Below are positions 35,470 to 44,342 of a DNA stretch of 64,000 bases, one piece after another (positions within the stretch are counted from its first letter, which is position 1; each line of letters begins with the position of its first letter). A program made the position numbers and the translations under genes. The stretch comes from DATCHW01 sp036508135 (GTDB taxonomy: Bacteria > Bacteroidota > Ignavibacteria > Tepidaquicellales > Tepidaquicellaceae). The notes under the pieces are model-generated. The model did no database searches, was not told where the DNA came from, and worked only from the letters and a program-made list of their open reading frames with translations. The stretch covers positions 9,955 through 73,954 of the forward strand of contig DATCHW010000064.1 in assembly GCA_036508135.1 (NCBI GenBank). The letters run 5' to 3'.

Positions 35470-36456
35470 ATGGAAACAACTAAAGAATTATTAAAAGAAT
35501 ATATAGTTAAAAATAATCATATTAAAATTGACGAATTGATTTGCTCAATTACTGATAAATTGATTGATAATATTTCAAACAAAGATTTATTATCTATGAA
35601 AGAACACCCAAATCAAGATAATATAAAAAGAGTTGTTGAACTATACGAAGTAAACTCAGAATCAATTATTGAGCTAATAGCCATTCTTATAAAATATGGT
35701 GATATTAAAAATAATTTACATTATCAAGAAACGATTGAAGAAGTATTTGATAAATTGATTAAATCAAGAAAAAACGAAACTGATGGCTTTGGTTATATCT
35801 GGAAACATTTGAGTAATTATCCATTATTGCTATTATCATATTCGACAAATATTATGTTATTGAAAAAGAATGAATATAAATTTTTATATAAAATGATGAA
35901 TTTACGTTATAAACAGAGATCTGTAGGTTATGATTTTACTGAATCTTTAGATATTACATTGCCCGAAGCAATGAATTGTTACCATCTATTTAATGATATA
36001 AATTATATGAATGTAGATATTTATCAATATTTACCTGATTCAGATGCAAATAAATCGGATATTCAAAAAAGATTAGTAGCTAATAATCGTGTTTATAAAT
36101 ATTTTTCATCTTTCCTAGCTCATTATTTCACTAATGAAAATGATTTTAGTGAATATTTCGATTTGTATGAATATTTTTTGGGATTATTTTTCATGGATAA
36201 GAGGTTAACGAGAAGCGAAAAGCCACCTGATAGAAAATTAGGTACTTTTGCTCCTTATGGAAGAAGATATTGGATGTATAGTGAGAGTGGGAGATATTTT
36301 TCTTATAAAGATTCAATTGTATATAATTTTGTTCAGGAAACAGTGAATTTAAATAATGATGTTATTCAATCTGGATTTTTTGGTAGTGAGAAAGAAGAAT
36401 TTAATTTAGCTTACGAATATTATATAGATTTGCTTCGAAGACTTACAGGTTATTAA
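35470..36456 (+). CDS. Unrecognised 328-residue protein paired with the SEFIR gene
   Basis: I do not recognise a family. The protein is soluble-looking, mostly helical and rich in Y, L, D and K. It has no signal peptide or membrane segment. A candidate conserved spot is 'TFAPYGRRYWMYSESGRYF' (about residues 255-275). It reminds me of 'P-x-GR-x-x-W' strings in the C-terminal halves of larger TIR/SEFIR proteins; this is memory-based and unverified. The 17-bp gap to the SEFIR gene suggests one transcript. I infer it is the separated sensor or effector half of a SEFIR defence protein. Confidence 0.65.
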   Translation: METTKELLKEYIVKNNHIKIDELICSITDKLIDNISNKDLLSMKEHPNQDNIKRVVELYEVNSESIIELIAILIKYGDIKNNLHYQETIEEVFDKLIKSRKNETDGFGYIWKHLSNYPLLLLSYSTNIMLLKKNEYKFLYKMMNLRYKQRSVGYDFTESLDITLPEAMNCYHLFNDINYMNVDIYQYLPDSDANKSDIQKRLVANNRVYKYFSSFLAHYFTNENDFSEYFDLYEYFLGLFFMDKRLTRSEKPPDRKLGTFAPYGRRYWMYSESGRYFSYKDSIVYNFVQETVNLNNDVIQSGFFGSEKEEFNLAYEYYIDLLRRLTGY

Positions 36457-36672
36457 TTCATTTCTTTTCCGCCTTTGCTGGTGTTTTAACGCAGTGACAC
36501 CAACAAAACTTCTGGATTCCCGCTCGGAGGCAGGAATGCCTGTCCTACTAACTACTGGCTACTTTCTACTTTTTTTAATTATTAATTACAAATTATTAAT
36601 TATTAATTGATTTAGTTCTAATTCATTTAAATTGTAACTAATAATTGTTATTTTAAAAGGTTATAGAGGAAA

Positions 36673-37473
36673 ATGTTAACAGAAGAACAAAATAACGATA
36701 ATACCGGAGATTCAGGGAAATCTCATGAATACTGGGCTAAGCTTTCAGATTATGAAGGTCCGCTAGATATTCTTCTTCATTTTGTAAAAGAAGATGAGTT
36801 AAATATTTACGACATTCCCATTTCAAAGATAATACGTGACTTCCTGGATTATTTAAATTATTTACAGACGCTCGATATTGAAGTCGCCGGCGAATTCCTG
36901 CTTATGGCTTCCGAACTTATGAAGATAAAGGCAAGAATGCTCCTGCCGCAGTTCGATGATGAGGGACAGATGACCGAAGAAGATCCGAGAATTACACTTG
37001 TAAGAAAACTTCTCGAGTATAAAAGGTTCAAAGATGTAACGGCTGATATTTCAAATTTCGAGAAAGAGGCACGCAATCTTTTTTTCAGACAATATTTCGA
37101 CAGGGATGAGAGGACTTACGAAAAGAATTTTGAAGATGATAAGAGTTTGAAAAATGTTACTATCTATAATCTTATAAAAGGTTATAAGAATGTATTGACA
37201 GGAATGCACCATGGTATAGTACATCCTATAGAGCCGCTTGATATTTCGCCCGAAACGCAGCGAGGTTTTATATTAAATATTCTCGAAAAGATGGGCAAAA
37301 TTGATTTCGATGAACTTACAAAAGATATGAAAGAAAAAATATTGATAGCATGCACTTTCCTTTCAATACTTGAACTTGCACTCGAAGGTCTTTTGTGGAT
37401 AGATGTTGAACCTGATAAACTATCGAAATTTTCTATAAAAGAAATGACAAAACAGATTATTGGAGAATCCTGA
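36673..37473 (+). CDS. scpA: Segregation and condensation protein A
   Basis: This 266-residue kleisin has the N-terminal 'LSDYEGPLDILLHFVKEDEL' and 'IYDIPISKIIRDFLDYL', a central 'MASELMKIKARMLLP', and a C-terminal winged helix ('DELTKDMKEKILIACTFLSI'). It bridges the SMC dimer heads and binds ScpB for chromosome segregation. Its stop overlaps the start of scpB, showing coupled translation. Confidence 0.95.
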   Translation: MLTEEQNNDNTGDSGKSHEYWAKLSDYEGPLDILLHFVKEDELNIYDIPISKIIRDFLDYLNYLQTLDIEVAGEFLLMASELMKIKARMLLPQFDDEGQMTEEDPRITLVRKLLEYKRFKDVTADISNFEKEARNLFFRQYFDRDERTYEKNFEDDKSLKNVTIYNLIKGYKNVLTGMHHGIVHPIEPLDISPETQRGFILNILEKMGKIDFDELTKDMKEKILIACTFLSILELALEGLLWIDVEPDKLSKFSIKEMTKQIIGES

Positions 37474-38332
37474 TTACAGACATATAATAGAAGCAATTTT
37501 ATTCGGTTCCGATTCTGAACTTTCTGTTAAACAAATAAAAGAAATTCTTGACACTTTCCGAATAAATCTCAAGCCCGATGCAATAGAAAAACAAATTGCG
37601 GAACTTAACGAGGAATATATTTCGAACGGAAATGCTTTTGAAATTATCAGAATAGCAGGCGGATATCAGTACTCTACGAGAAAAGATTTTTCATCATTTG
37701 TGGGTAAACTCTATACCGAATCACAAAGGAAAAAACTTTCACAGTCAGCACTTGAAACTCTTGCAGTAATTGCTTACAAGCAGCCGGTTACAAGGAATGA
37801 AATCGAATTTGTGAGGGGTGTGAACGTTGATTATATTGTAAACTCCCTGCTTGAAAGAGAACTTATTAACATAATCGGAAGGGCAAACAGTCCGGGAAGA
37901 CCCATATTATACGGCACAACAAAGAATTTTCTTCGAGTACTCGGATTAAATTCATTGGAAGACTTACCCAAGCTGAGAGAAATAAATGAAATTCTGAAAA
38001 CCGAGAAAATCGAAGGAATAACCGAAGCGGATATTGACCTTTTTAATTCGCTTAATACACCTGAAGTTGAAATGCAAAAAAATATACCGGACTCAGAAAT
38101 AACCGGACAACTCAGTTTGTTAGACACCGCGGATTTGAATCAGGAAGATTCTGAAGAAGATTTTAAAGACGATTTATCAACCGAAAATATAACAGAGTTA
38201 AACAGTGAAGGAATAACAATACAAGAAGTAGAAGAAATGGATACGGTTATCAATCCTGAAGACGAAGATTTTCCTGAGACTGAGGAAGGAACAGATATAG
38301 AAAATGACAGAGAACAAGATAAGAATAAATAA
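37460..38332 (+). CDS. scpB: Segregation and condensation protein B
   Basis: This 290-residue protein has a double winged-helix core in residues 1-175 ('IEAILFGSDSELSVKQIKEI', 'SQSALETLAVIAYKQPVTRN', 'GRANSPGRPILYGTTKNF'). A long acidic tail (residues 200-290) is unlike short ScpB proteins. The start is TTG 37460, inside scpA (14-bp overlap). It dimerises and binds ScpA in the condensin complex. It overlaps rluB by 29 bp. Confidence 0.93.
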   Translation: MENPDYRHIIEAILFGSDSELSVKQIKEILDTFRINLKPDAIEKQIAELNEEYISNGNAFEIIRIAGGYQYSTRKDFSSFVGKLYTESQRKKLSQSALETLAVIAYKQPVTRNEIEFVRGVNVDYIVNSLLERELINIIGRANSPGRPILYGTTKNFLRVLGLNSLEDLPKLREINEILKTEKIEGITEADIDLFNSLNTPEVEMQKNIPDSEITGQLSLLDTADLNQEDSEEDFKDDLSTENITELNSEGITIQEVEEMDTVINPEDEDFPETEEGTDIENDREQDKNK

Positions 38333-39038
38333 ATTTATCTCTTCTAACGGAATTCTCTCCAGAAGGAAAGCGGATGAATTCATACTTCAGGGCAGGATAA
38401 CGGTGAACGGCATCACAATCTCGGAGCCGGGATATAGAATCACACCTGAAACTGACAAAGTTAGAATTGACGGAGAACTTTTAAAAATCAGCACTAAAAA
38501 AGTTTACATACTTTTAAATAAACCGCTGAGGACAATTTGCTCAGTATCGGATGAAAAGAAAAGAATGACGGTGATAGATTTAATAAAATCAAAAGATAAA
38601 ATATTTCCTGTCGGCAGGCTCGATTATGATACTTCAGGTCTTCTTATATTGACGAATGACGGGGATTTTGCAAATCAATTAATGCATCCTAAATTTAAAA
38701 TCTACAAAACTTATTTTGTAAAAATTTCAAAACCCCTTGAGGAAAAATATAAAGCGGCATTGATGAAGGGTGTATTAATTGATAACAAAAGAACAGAACC
38801 CTGCACGATAAATTTTGCAAGCCCGAAAGATAAACAGTCCCTTTTTATTTCTATCCGCGAAGGAAGGAACAGACAGGTACGGAAGATGTTTGAAAAGCAG
38901 GGATATTTTGTGAGGCGGTTACATAGGGTCGAATACGGAAACCTGAAACTCAACGACCTGCCTGATGGCAAATGGAGAAACCTTACAGCAAAAGAAATCG
39001 AAGGGCTGATTAGTTTAATAAATAAAAAAGATAATTAA
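38304..39038 (+). CDS. rluB: RsuA/RluB-family rRNA pseudouridine synthase
   Basis: This 244-residue enzyme has an N-terminal S4 RNA-binding domain ('RINKFISSNGILSRRKADEF'). The catalytic domain has the family Asp in 'PVGRLDYDTSGLLILTNDG', plus 'REGRNRQVRKMFEKQGYFV'. It converts uridine to pseudouridine in rRNA, probably 23S if the RluB assignment is right; RsuA (16S) is the alternative. It overlaps scpB, as in many genomes where scpB-rluB are neighbours. Confidence 0.9.
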   Translation: MTENKIRINKFISSNGILSRRKADEFILQGRITVNGITISEPGYRITPETDKVRIDGELLKISTKKVYILLNKPLRTICSVSDEKKRMTVIDLIKSKDKIFPVGRLDYDTSGLLILTNDGDFANQLMHPKFKIYKTYFVKISKPLEEKYKAALMKGVLIDNKRTEPCTINFASPKDKQSLFISIREGRNRQVRKMFEKQGYFVRRLHRVEYGNLKLNDLPDGKWRNLTAKEIEGLISLINKKDN

Positions 39039-39040
39039 TA

Positions 39041-40606
39041 ATGACAGAACAAAACGAGCTCATTAAAAGAAGATTTGAAGAACTTGAGGAAATTAAAAAA
39101 CTCGGTATAAATCCTTACCCGCATAAATATGATGTAACATCCTCTTCTAAAGATATTATTTCGAATTTCAAAGACCCCGAATCTGATGAAGAAAAAGAGA
39201 ACCAAAAAGAAATAATCATATCGGTAGCAGGAAGAATATCCGCAATCAGAAAAATGGGTAAAGCAACATTCTGCCACATAAAAGACGATAAGGGAAGAAT
39301 ACAATTATACCTGAAAAAAGACGATATCGGCGATACTGCATACAGCACTCTTAAATTACTCGATATTGGAGACATAATCGGAGGGAAAGGATTTGTTTTC
39401 AGGACAAGAACAGGTGAAGTTTCGATTCATTGCAACGAGTTCACTCTGCTCGCCAAATCAATATACCCTCTACCGGTTGTAAAAGAAGAAGTGACTGAGA
39501 CAGGAGAAAAAATAATCCACGATGCATTTGCGGACGTAGAATTAAGATACAGACAGAGATATATCGACCTGATTGTGAACGATAATGTGAAAGATGTTTT
39601 CATAAAAAGAACAAAAATAATCCGATCAATAAAAAAGACCCTGGAAAAATATAATTTTTTAGAGGTTGAAACTCCAACTCTGCAATCTATATATGGCGGT
39701 GCAAATGCAAGACCTTTTGCGACACACCACAATGCTCTGGATATAGATCTATATCTCAGGATATCAAATGAATTGTTTTTGAAGAGACTTATTGTAGGAG
39801 GTTTTAACCGTGTATATGAATTCGTGAAGGATTTCAGGAATGAAGGAATCGACAGGACTCACAATCCGGAGTTTACGCAGGTGGAGTGGTATCAGGCATA
39901 CGGAGACTATAACGATAGTATGGATTTATTTGAAGAGGTTGTAGAGCAGGCTTGTATAGATGTCAACGGCACTACTAAAATAAATTATCAGGGAACAGAA
40001 ATTGATTTTAAGAGACCGTGGAAAAGGATTAAGATGACAGAAGCGATAAAAGAAGCCGCACGTATAGATGTTTTATCAATGACGAAAGATGAGATAACAG
40101 AATTTATGAAGAAGAAAGGTTTTGAATTCGACAAAAAGATTGCATTCAGCAAGGGTCTTATTATATCGGATTTATTCGAATCATTATGCGAAGAGAGTAT
40201 GATACAGCCGACTTTTATAATAGATCATCCGATTGAAACAACTCCATTATGCAAACCTTTAAGAGAATATTCTTTGGAGAAATTAGAAGAAATGAAGAGT
40301 GATCCGGAACAAGTTATATTTGTTGAAAGGTTCGAGCCGTACATCAATAAATGGGAAGTAGGAAATGCCTATACAGAATTAAATGACCCTGTTTTGCAGC
40401 GCAATTTATTTGAACAGCAGGAAGAGAGAGGACGCGGCGGTGAAGAAGAAACACATCCGATGGATGAAGACTTTATAAGAGCAATAGAAGTAGGTATGCC
40501 TCCCACAACAGGCGTTGGTATGGGTGTTGACAGAATAGTAATGCTCCTGACGAACTCTGTGAATATTAGGGACGTGATTTTATTTCCATTGATGAAACCT
40601 GTATAA
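39041..40606 (+). CDS. lysS: Lysyl-tRNA synthetase (class II)
   Basis: This 521-residue enzyme has an N-terminal OB-fold anticodon-binding domain (residues about 55-150, 'VAGRISAIRKMGKATFCHIK'). The class II core has motif 2 'FRNEGIDRTHNPEFTQVEWY' and motif 3 'GVGMGVDRIVMLLTN'. It charges tRNA-Lys. It starts two bp after rluB and is probably the last gene of scpA-scpB-rluB-lysS. Confidence 0.96.
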   Translation: MTEQNELIKRRFEELEEIKKLGINPYPHKYDVTSSSKDIISNFKDPESDEEKENQKEIIISVAGRISAIRKMGKATFCHIKDDKGRIQLYLKKDDIGDTAYSTLKLLDIGDIIGGKGFVFRTRTGEVSIHCNEFTLLAKSIYPLPVVKEEVTETGEKIIHDAFADVELRYRQRYIDLIVNDNVKDVFIKRTKIIRSIKKTLEKYNFLEVETPTLQSIYGGANARPFATHHNALDIDLYLRISNELFLKRLIVGGFNRVYEFVKDFRNEGIDRTHNPEFTQVEWYQAYGDYNDSMDLFEEVVEQACIDVNGTTKINYQGTEIDFKRPWKRIKMTEAIKEAARIDVLSMTKDEITEFMKKKGFEFDKKIAFSKGLIISDLFESLCEESMIQPTFIIDHPIETTPLCKPLREYSLEKLEEMKSDPEQVIFVERFEPYINKWEVGNAYTELNDPVLQRNLFEQQEERGRGGEEETHPMDEDFIRAIEVGMPPTTGVGMGVDRIVMLLTNSVNIRDVILFPLMKPV

Positions 40607-40648
40607 CAATTAATAATTGAGGTTACACAAAACGATATAAATAGTCAG

Positions 40649-40746
40649 TTTTGTCATTCTGAACGCAGTGAAGAATCTCTTCTTTTACTAACGAGAGATG
40701 TTTTCCCGACACATCGGGACAGGCTGCTTCGCTCAACATGACAAAA
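40649..40746. mobile_element. Palindromic MITE-like element (second copy)
   Basis: Ends TTTTGTCATTCTGAACGCAG and CTTCGCTCAACATGACAAAA form an inverted repeat related to the element at 15349-15472. A CCCGACACATCGGG hairpin is nested inside. A weak match to the outer end (TTGAGGTTACACA) lies just to the left. Confidence 0.75.
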
Positions 40747-40795
40747 TTAGGATTTTTAATAAATTATAAAAATTGGAAATTTTAACAATCATAAA

Positions 40796-41767
40796 ATGAA
40801 GTACAACAACAGTATTCTTGAACTAATCGGAAACACTCCGTTAATAAAACTGAATAAACTTACGAAAGGATTTAAGGCAAGTGTTTTTGCGAAAATGGAA
40901 TCACTCAATCCCGGCGGAAGTGTAAAGGACAGGATTGGTCTTTCTATGATAGATGCGGCAGAAAAGGACGGCAGTCTGAAACCCGGCGGGACGATAATAG
41001 AAGCGACAAGCGGCAATACCGGTATCGGTCTTGCACTCACTGCTGCGGTAAAAGGGTATAAATGCATAATCGTGGTGACCGATAAGGTGAGTATTGAAAA
41101 GAGAAATTATTTAAAGGCTTTCGGAGCAGAAGTTGTAGTCGTACCAAAAGCCGCATCGCACGACTCGCCTGAATACTATATGAATAAGGCACAAACAATT
41201 GCAAATGAAACCCCGAATTCTTTTTACACGGCTCAGTACACTAATATGGCAAACCCCGATGCTCATTACAGAACAACAGGTCCCGAAATCTGGGGAGCAA
41301 CCGACGGAAAAATAACTCATTTCGTTGCAGGACTCGGAACAGGCGGAACAATTACAGGAACAGCAAGATACCTGAAAGAAAAAAATCCGAATATAAAAGT
41401 TATAGGAGCAGACCCGGTTGGCTCTATCGGAAAAGAATTCAAGGAAAAGGGAACAATATCAGAAGCAGAACCTTATCTTATCGAAGGCATCGGTCTCGAC
41501 ATAATACCCGAGATTATGGATTTCAATCTGATTGATGAGGTGATAGATGTTAGCGATGCTGATTCAATAAATATTTGCCATAGACTGACTAAAGAAGAAG
41601 GACTGTTCTGCGGTGCATCCTCAGGAACGCTGGCACACATTGCAATTGAAACAGCGAGAAACTTAGATGAAAAAGGAGTTGTTGTTTTTATATTGTGTGA
41701 TATTGGAGAAAGATATCTCTCTAAGTTCCATAACGAGGAATGGCTGAAAAAAAATAATATGAATTAA
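40796..41767 (+). CDS. cysK: Cysteine synthase (O-acetylserine sulfhydrylase)
   Basis: This 323-residue PLP enzyme has the Lys in 'LNPGGSVKDRIGLSMIDAAE', the substrate loop 'EATSGNTGIGLALTAA', and 'VAGLGTGGTITGTARYLKEK' binding the cofactor phosphate. It makes cysteine from O-acetylserine and sulfide. With the next gene it forms a sulfur amino-acid pair; cysteine made here feeds transsulfuration. A distinction from CysM cannot be made with certainty. Confidence 0.93.
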   Translation: MKYNNSILELIGNTPLIKLNKLTKGFKASVFAKMESLNPGGSVKDRIGLSMIDAAEKDGSLKPGGTIIEATSGNTGIGLALTAAVKGYKCIIVVTDKVSIEKRNYLKAFGAEVVVVPKAASHDSPEYYMNKAQTIANETPNSFYTAQYTNMANPDAHYRTTGPEIWGATDGKITHFVAGLGTGGTITGTARYLKEKNPNIKVIGADPVGSIGKEFKEKGTISEAEPYLIEGIGLDIIPEIMDFNLIDEVIDVSDADSINICHRLTKEEGLFCGASSGTLAHIAIETARNLDEKGVVVFILCDIGERYLSKFHNEEWLKKNNMN

Positions 41768-41780
41768 AATTTTAATAATT

Positions 41781-42926
41781 ATGAAATACAGGTTCGAAAC
41801 AAAAGCAATACACGCAGGGCAGGAGCCTGAAGAGGTGACCGGTTCAGTTAACACTCCTATATTCCAGACAGCCACTTATTCAAATAAAAAACTCGGGAAA
41901 ACAAAAGGGTTCGATTACGGAAGAACTATTAATCCGACAAGGATAGCACTTGAAAGAAATCTTGCAGAACTTGAGAACGGAAAATACGGATTTTGTTTTT
42001 CATCGGGTATGGCGGCAATTCATTCAATAATAACAATGTTCAAACCCGGAGACCATATTATCTGCTCAAATAATGTTTACGGCGGTACATATAGAATGTT
42101 TGACCAGATAATAAAAGACTATGGTGTGGAATTTACATTTGTAAATTCATCCGATATAAAAGAAATTGAATCTGCAATAAACGCATATACAGCTTTAATT
42201 TATGTTGAAACCCCCACAAATCCTATGCTCGGTATAACAGACCTGAAAGCTGTTGCCGGTTTTGGAAAGAAAAAGAAAATCCTTACATGTGTAGATAACA
42301 CCTTTATGAGTCCATACTTCCAGAATCCTCTTGACTTCGGAATTGACATAGTGGTTCACAGTTCTACAAAATATATTAATGGTCACAGTGATTTGATAGG
42401 CGGATGTGTAATCACTTCCGATGACATAATTGCAGAAAAAATTAAATTTATACAAAATTCAATCGGTGCAGTCCCCTCCCCTTTGGATTGTTTTCTTATT
42501 CTGCGTTCGACAAAGACTCTCGCACAAAGGATGAAAGCACATAATGAAAATGCAATTGCAATATGCAGGGTATTGGAAAAGAATAAAAAGATTAAAAAAA
42601 TATATTATCCCGGATTAAAATCTCATCCACAGCACAAACTTGCAAAAAAACAAATGAGAGGATTCGGGGGAATAATTTCAATTGAACTCGGAAGTTTTGC
42701 AAAAGCAAAAAATTTCTGTGAATCTTTAAAAATATTTCAATTAGCGGAGTCGCTCGGCGGAGTGGAATCCCTCGTATGCCATCCTGTATCAATGACACAC
42801 GGAAGCATTCCGAAAAAGCTAAGGGAAAAAACCGGGCTTACCGACGGACTTGTGAGATTATCCATTGGAATAGAAAATTCTTTCGACCTTATAGAAGATA
42901 TTAAAAATGCTTTAAAAAAGATTTAG
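41781..42926 (+). CDS. Cystathionine gamma-synthase / cystathionine lyase family enzyme
   Basis: This 381-residue Cys/Met-metabolism PLP enzyme has 'FDYGRTINPTRIALERNLAE', 'GFCFSSGMAAIHSII' and the cofactor-lysine region 'IVVHSSTKYINGHSDLIGG'. It lies 13 bp behind cysK, so it shares a transcript. The family includes gamma-synthase (metB), beta-lyase (metC) and gamma-lyase; sequence by eye does not settle which. The cysK pairing fits either transsulfuration direction. Confidence 0.9.
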   Translation: MKYRFETKAIHAGQEPEEVTGSVNTPIFQTATYSNKKLGKTKGFDYGRTINPTRIALERNLAELENGKYGFCFSSGMAAIHSIITMFKPGDHIICSNNVYGGTYRMFDQIIKDYGVEFTFVNSSDIKEIESAINAYTALIYVETPTNPMLGITDLKAVAGFGKKKKILTCVDNTFMSPYFQNPLDFGIDIVVHSSTKYINGHSDLIGGCVITSDDIIAEKIKFIQNSIGAVPSPLDCFLILRSTKTLAQRMKAHNENAIAICRVLEKNKKIKKIYYPGLKSHPQHKLAKKQMRGFGGIISIELGSFAKAKNFCESLKIFQLAESLGGVESLVCHPVSMTHGSIPKKLREKTGLTDGLVRLSIGIENSFDLIEDIKNALKKI

Positions 42927-42938
42927 GTTTTGTTATCC

Positions 42939-43400
42939 TTTTTGGCTAAAGCCAGTTTTGCTGTAAACTTATACCCCGCCGTAAACGGCGGGGAAAATGG
43001 AAATACTTGTTATCTGTTCTGAATAATATGGGAAACGAAAATATTTTTAAATACCCTGTCGTTTACGACGGGGAAAATGGAAATACTTGTTATCTGTTCT
43101 GAATAATATGAGAAACAAATTATCCTTTTTGGCTAAAGCCAGTTTTGTTATAAACTTATACCCCGTCGTAAACGGCGGGGAAAATGGAAATACTTGTTAT
43201 CTGTTCTGAATAATATGGGAAACAAATTAATCTTTTTGGCTAAAGCCAGTTTTGCTGTAAACTTATACCCCGCCGTAAACGGCGGGGAAAATGGAAATAC
43301 TTGTTATCTGTTCTGAATAATATGGGAAACGGAAATGTTTTTAATTACCCCGTCGTTTACGACGGGGTAGATTTATCGATCTTATATGGCTTTAGCCTAA
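42939..43400. repeat. Array of five GC palindromes with repeated flanks
   Basis: Palindromes CCCCGCCGTAAACGGCGGGG (or CCCCGTCGTTTACGACGGGG forms) lie at 42974, 43054, 43161, 43268 and 43348. Four are followed by the same roughly 40-bp segment (GGAAATACTTGTTATCTG and onward). TTTTTGGCTAAAGCCAG precedes three of them. The stretch between cysK-linked and PAP2 genes holds no gene. The pattern is that of REP-like mobile palindromes amplified in tandem. Confidence 0.88.
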
Positions 43401-43493
43401 ACAAAAATACCTCGGGGTTAGAAATTTTAATCGTTATTATTAGTGCGAATTCAGAAATAAATTAAAGTTGTTTAGTAATCAAATTAAATTTTA

Positions 43494-44339
43494 ATGGTTT
43501 TTAAGAATATTAATAGATTTTTTTTTAGCATTATATTTTTTTCGTCTGTTAATATCCAGTATTCCTATTCACAGGATACAACAAATTATAAAGAGCCTTC
43601 CAATCTTGATGTTTCGATATTCAGGGCAATAAACAACAGCCGGACAAATATATTTGACAAAATTATATTTATCACTGATAAATCAATTCTGCCGGTTTCA
43701 ATTCTGACCCCTCCAATATTATTTACAGTTTCAAGAATAAATAAGAATTATTATGATGAGAATTCATCTGTTTTATGTGCATTATCCGAAGCCACTTCTG
43801 TTGCATTTACATACGGGATAAAAATTTTAGTGAAAAGACCGAGACCCTTTGTAGTTTTGAAAGATGTGAAAAGAAATAAAGACGATTTAGCATTTACAGA
43901 CCCCTATTCATTCCCCTCAAACCATACATCAACAGCTTTCTCAATCGCAACATCTCTGACTTTACGATATCCTGATAAACCTCTCTTAATTACAGGATTA
44001 TATTTATATTCCACAGTTATTGCATTAGGCAGGATATACCTTGGGGTTCATTATCCGACCGATGTTCTGGGAGGCATGCTGATTGGTGCAGGAAGTGCTG
44101 TGCTTATCCACTCTTTACGGAAAGAAATTATTTCAGGAAAGAATTCATTATTTAATGAAAGAGGAAGAGAAGATAAAAATAGTAATTCAAATCTATCATC
44201 ATTAATATTGCTGTCATTCGTAACGAGTGATGTAGTGAATTATTTCTTAACAAATTCGGACAGCAAATTTTTAAATAAAGTCAGAATGGATTTATCTAAT
44301 TCAGATTATTATAAAATAAATCTGTCTTACCAATTTTAA
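43494..44339 (+). CDS. PAP2-superfamily phosphatase
   Basis: This 281-residue protein has an N-terminal signal or first membrane segment. It carries the three PAP2 motifs: 'KILVKRPRP' (K-x6-RP), 'YSFPSNHTSTAF' (PSxH) and 'GRIYLGVHYPTDVLGG' (R-x5-H-x3-D). Such membrane enzymes remove phosphate from lipids like phosphatidic acid or undecaprenyl pyrophosphate. The C-terminal roughly 70 residues are extra to the domain. It converges with queE with 3 bp between the stops. Confidence 0.88.
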   Translation: MVFKNINRFFFSIIFFSSVNIQYSYSQDTTNYKEPSNLDVSIFRAINNSRTNIFDKIIFITDKSILPVSILTPPILFTVSRINKNYYDENSSVLCALSEATSVAFTYGIKILVKRPRPFVVLKDVKRNKDDLAFTDPYSFPSNHTSTAFSIATSLTLRYPDKPLLITGLYLYSTVIALGRIYLGVHYPTDVLGGMLIGAGSAVLIHSLRKEIISGKNSLFNERGREDKNSNSNLSSLILLSFVTSDVVNYFLTNSDSKFLNKVRMDLSNSDYYKINLSYQF

Positions 44340-44342
44340 ATT

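Noticed and set aside
40607..40795. Riboswitch upstream of cysK
   Set aside because: The structured part is the MITE-like palindrome. I see no SAM or other known riboswitch core.
42939..43400. Possible CRISPR array
   Set aside because: Repeats are about 100 bp apart, the intervening DNA is itself repeated, the repeat core is a mobile-type palindrome, and no cas genes are near.
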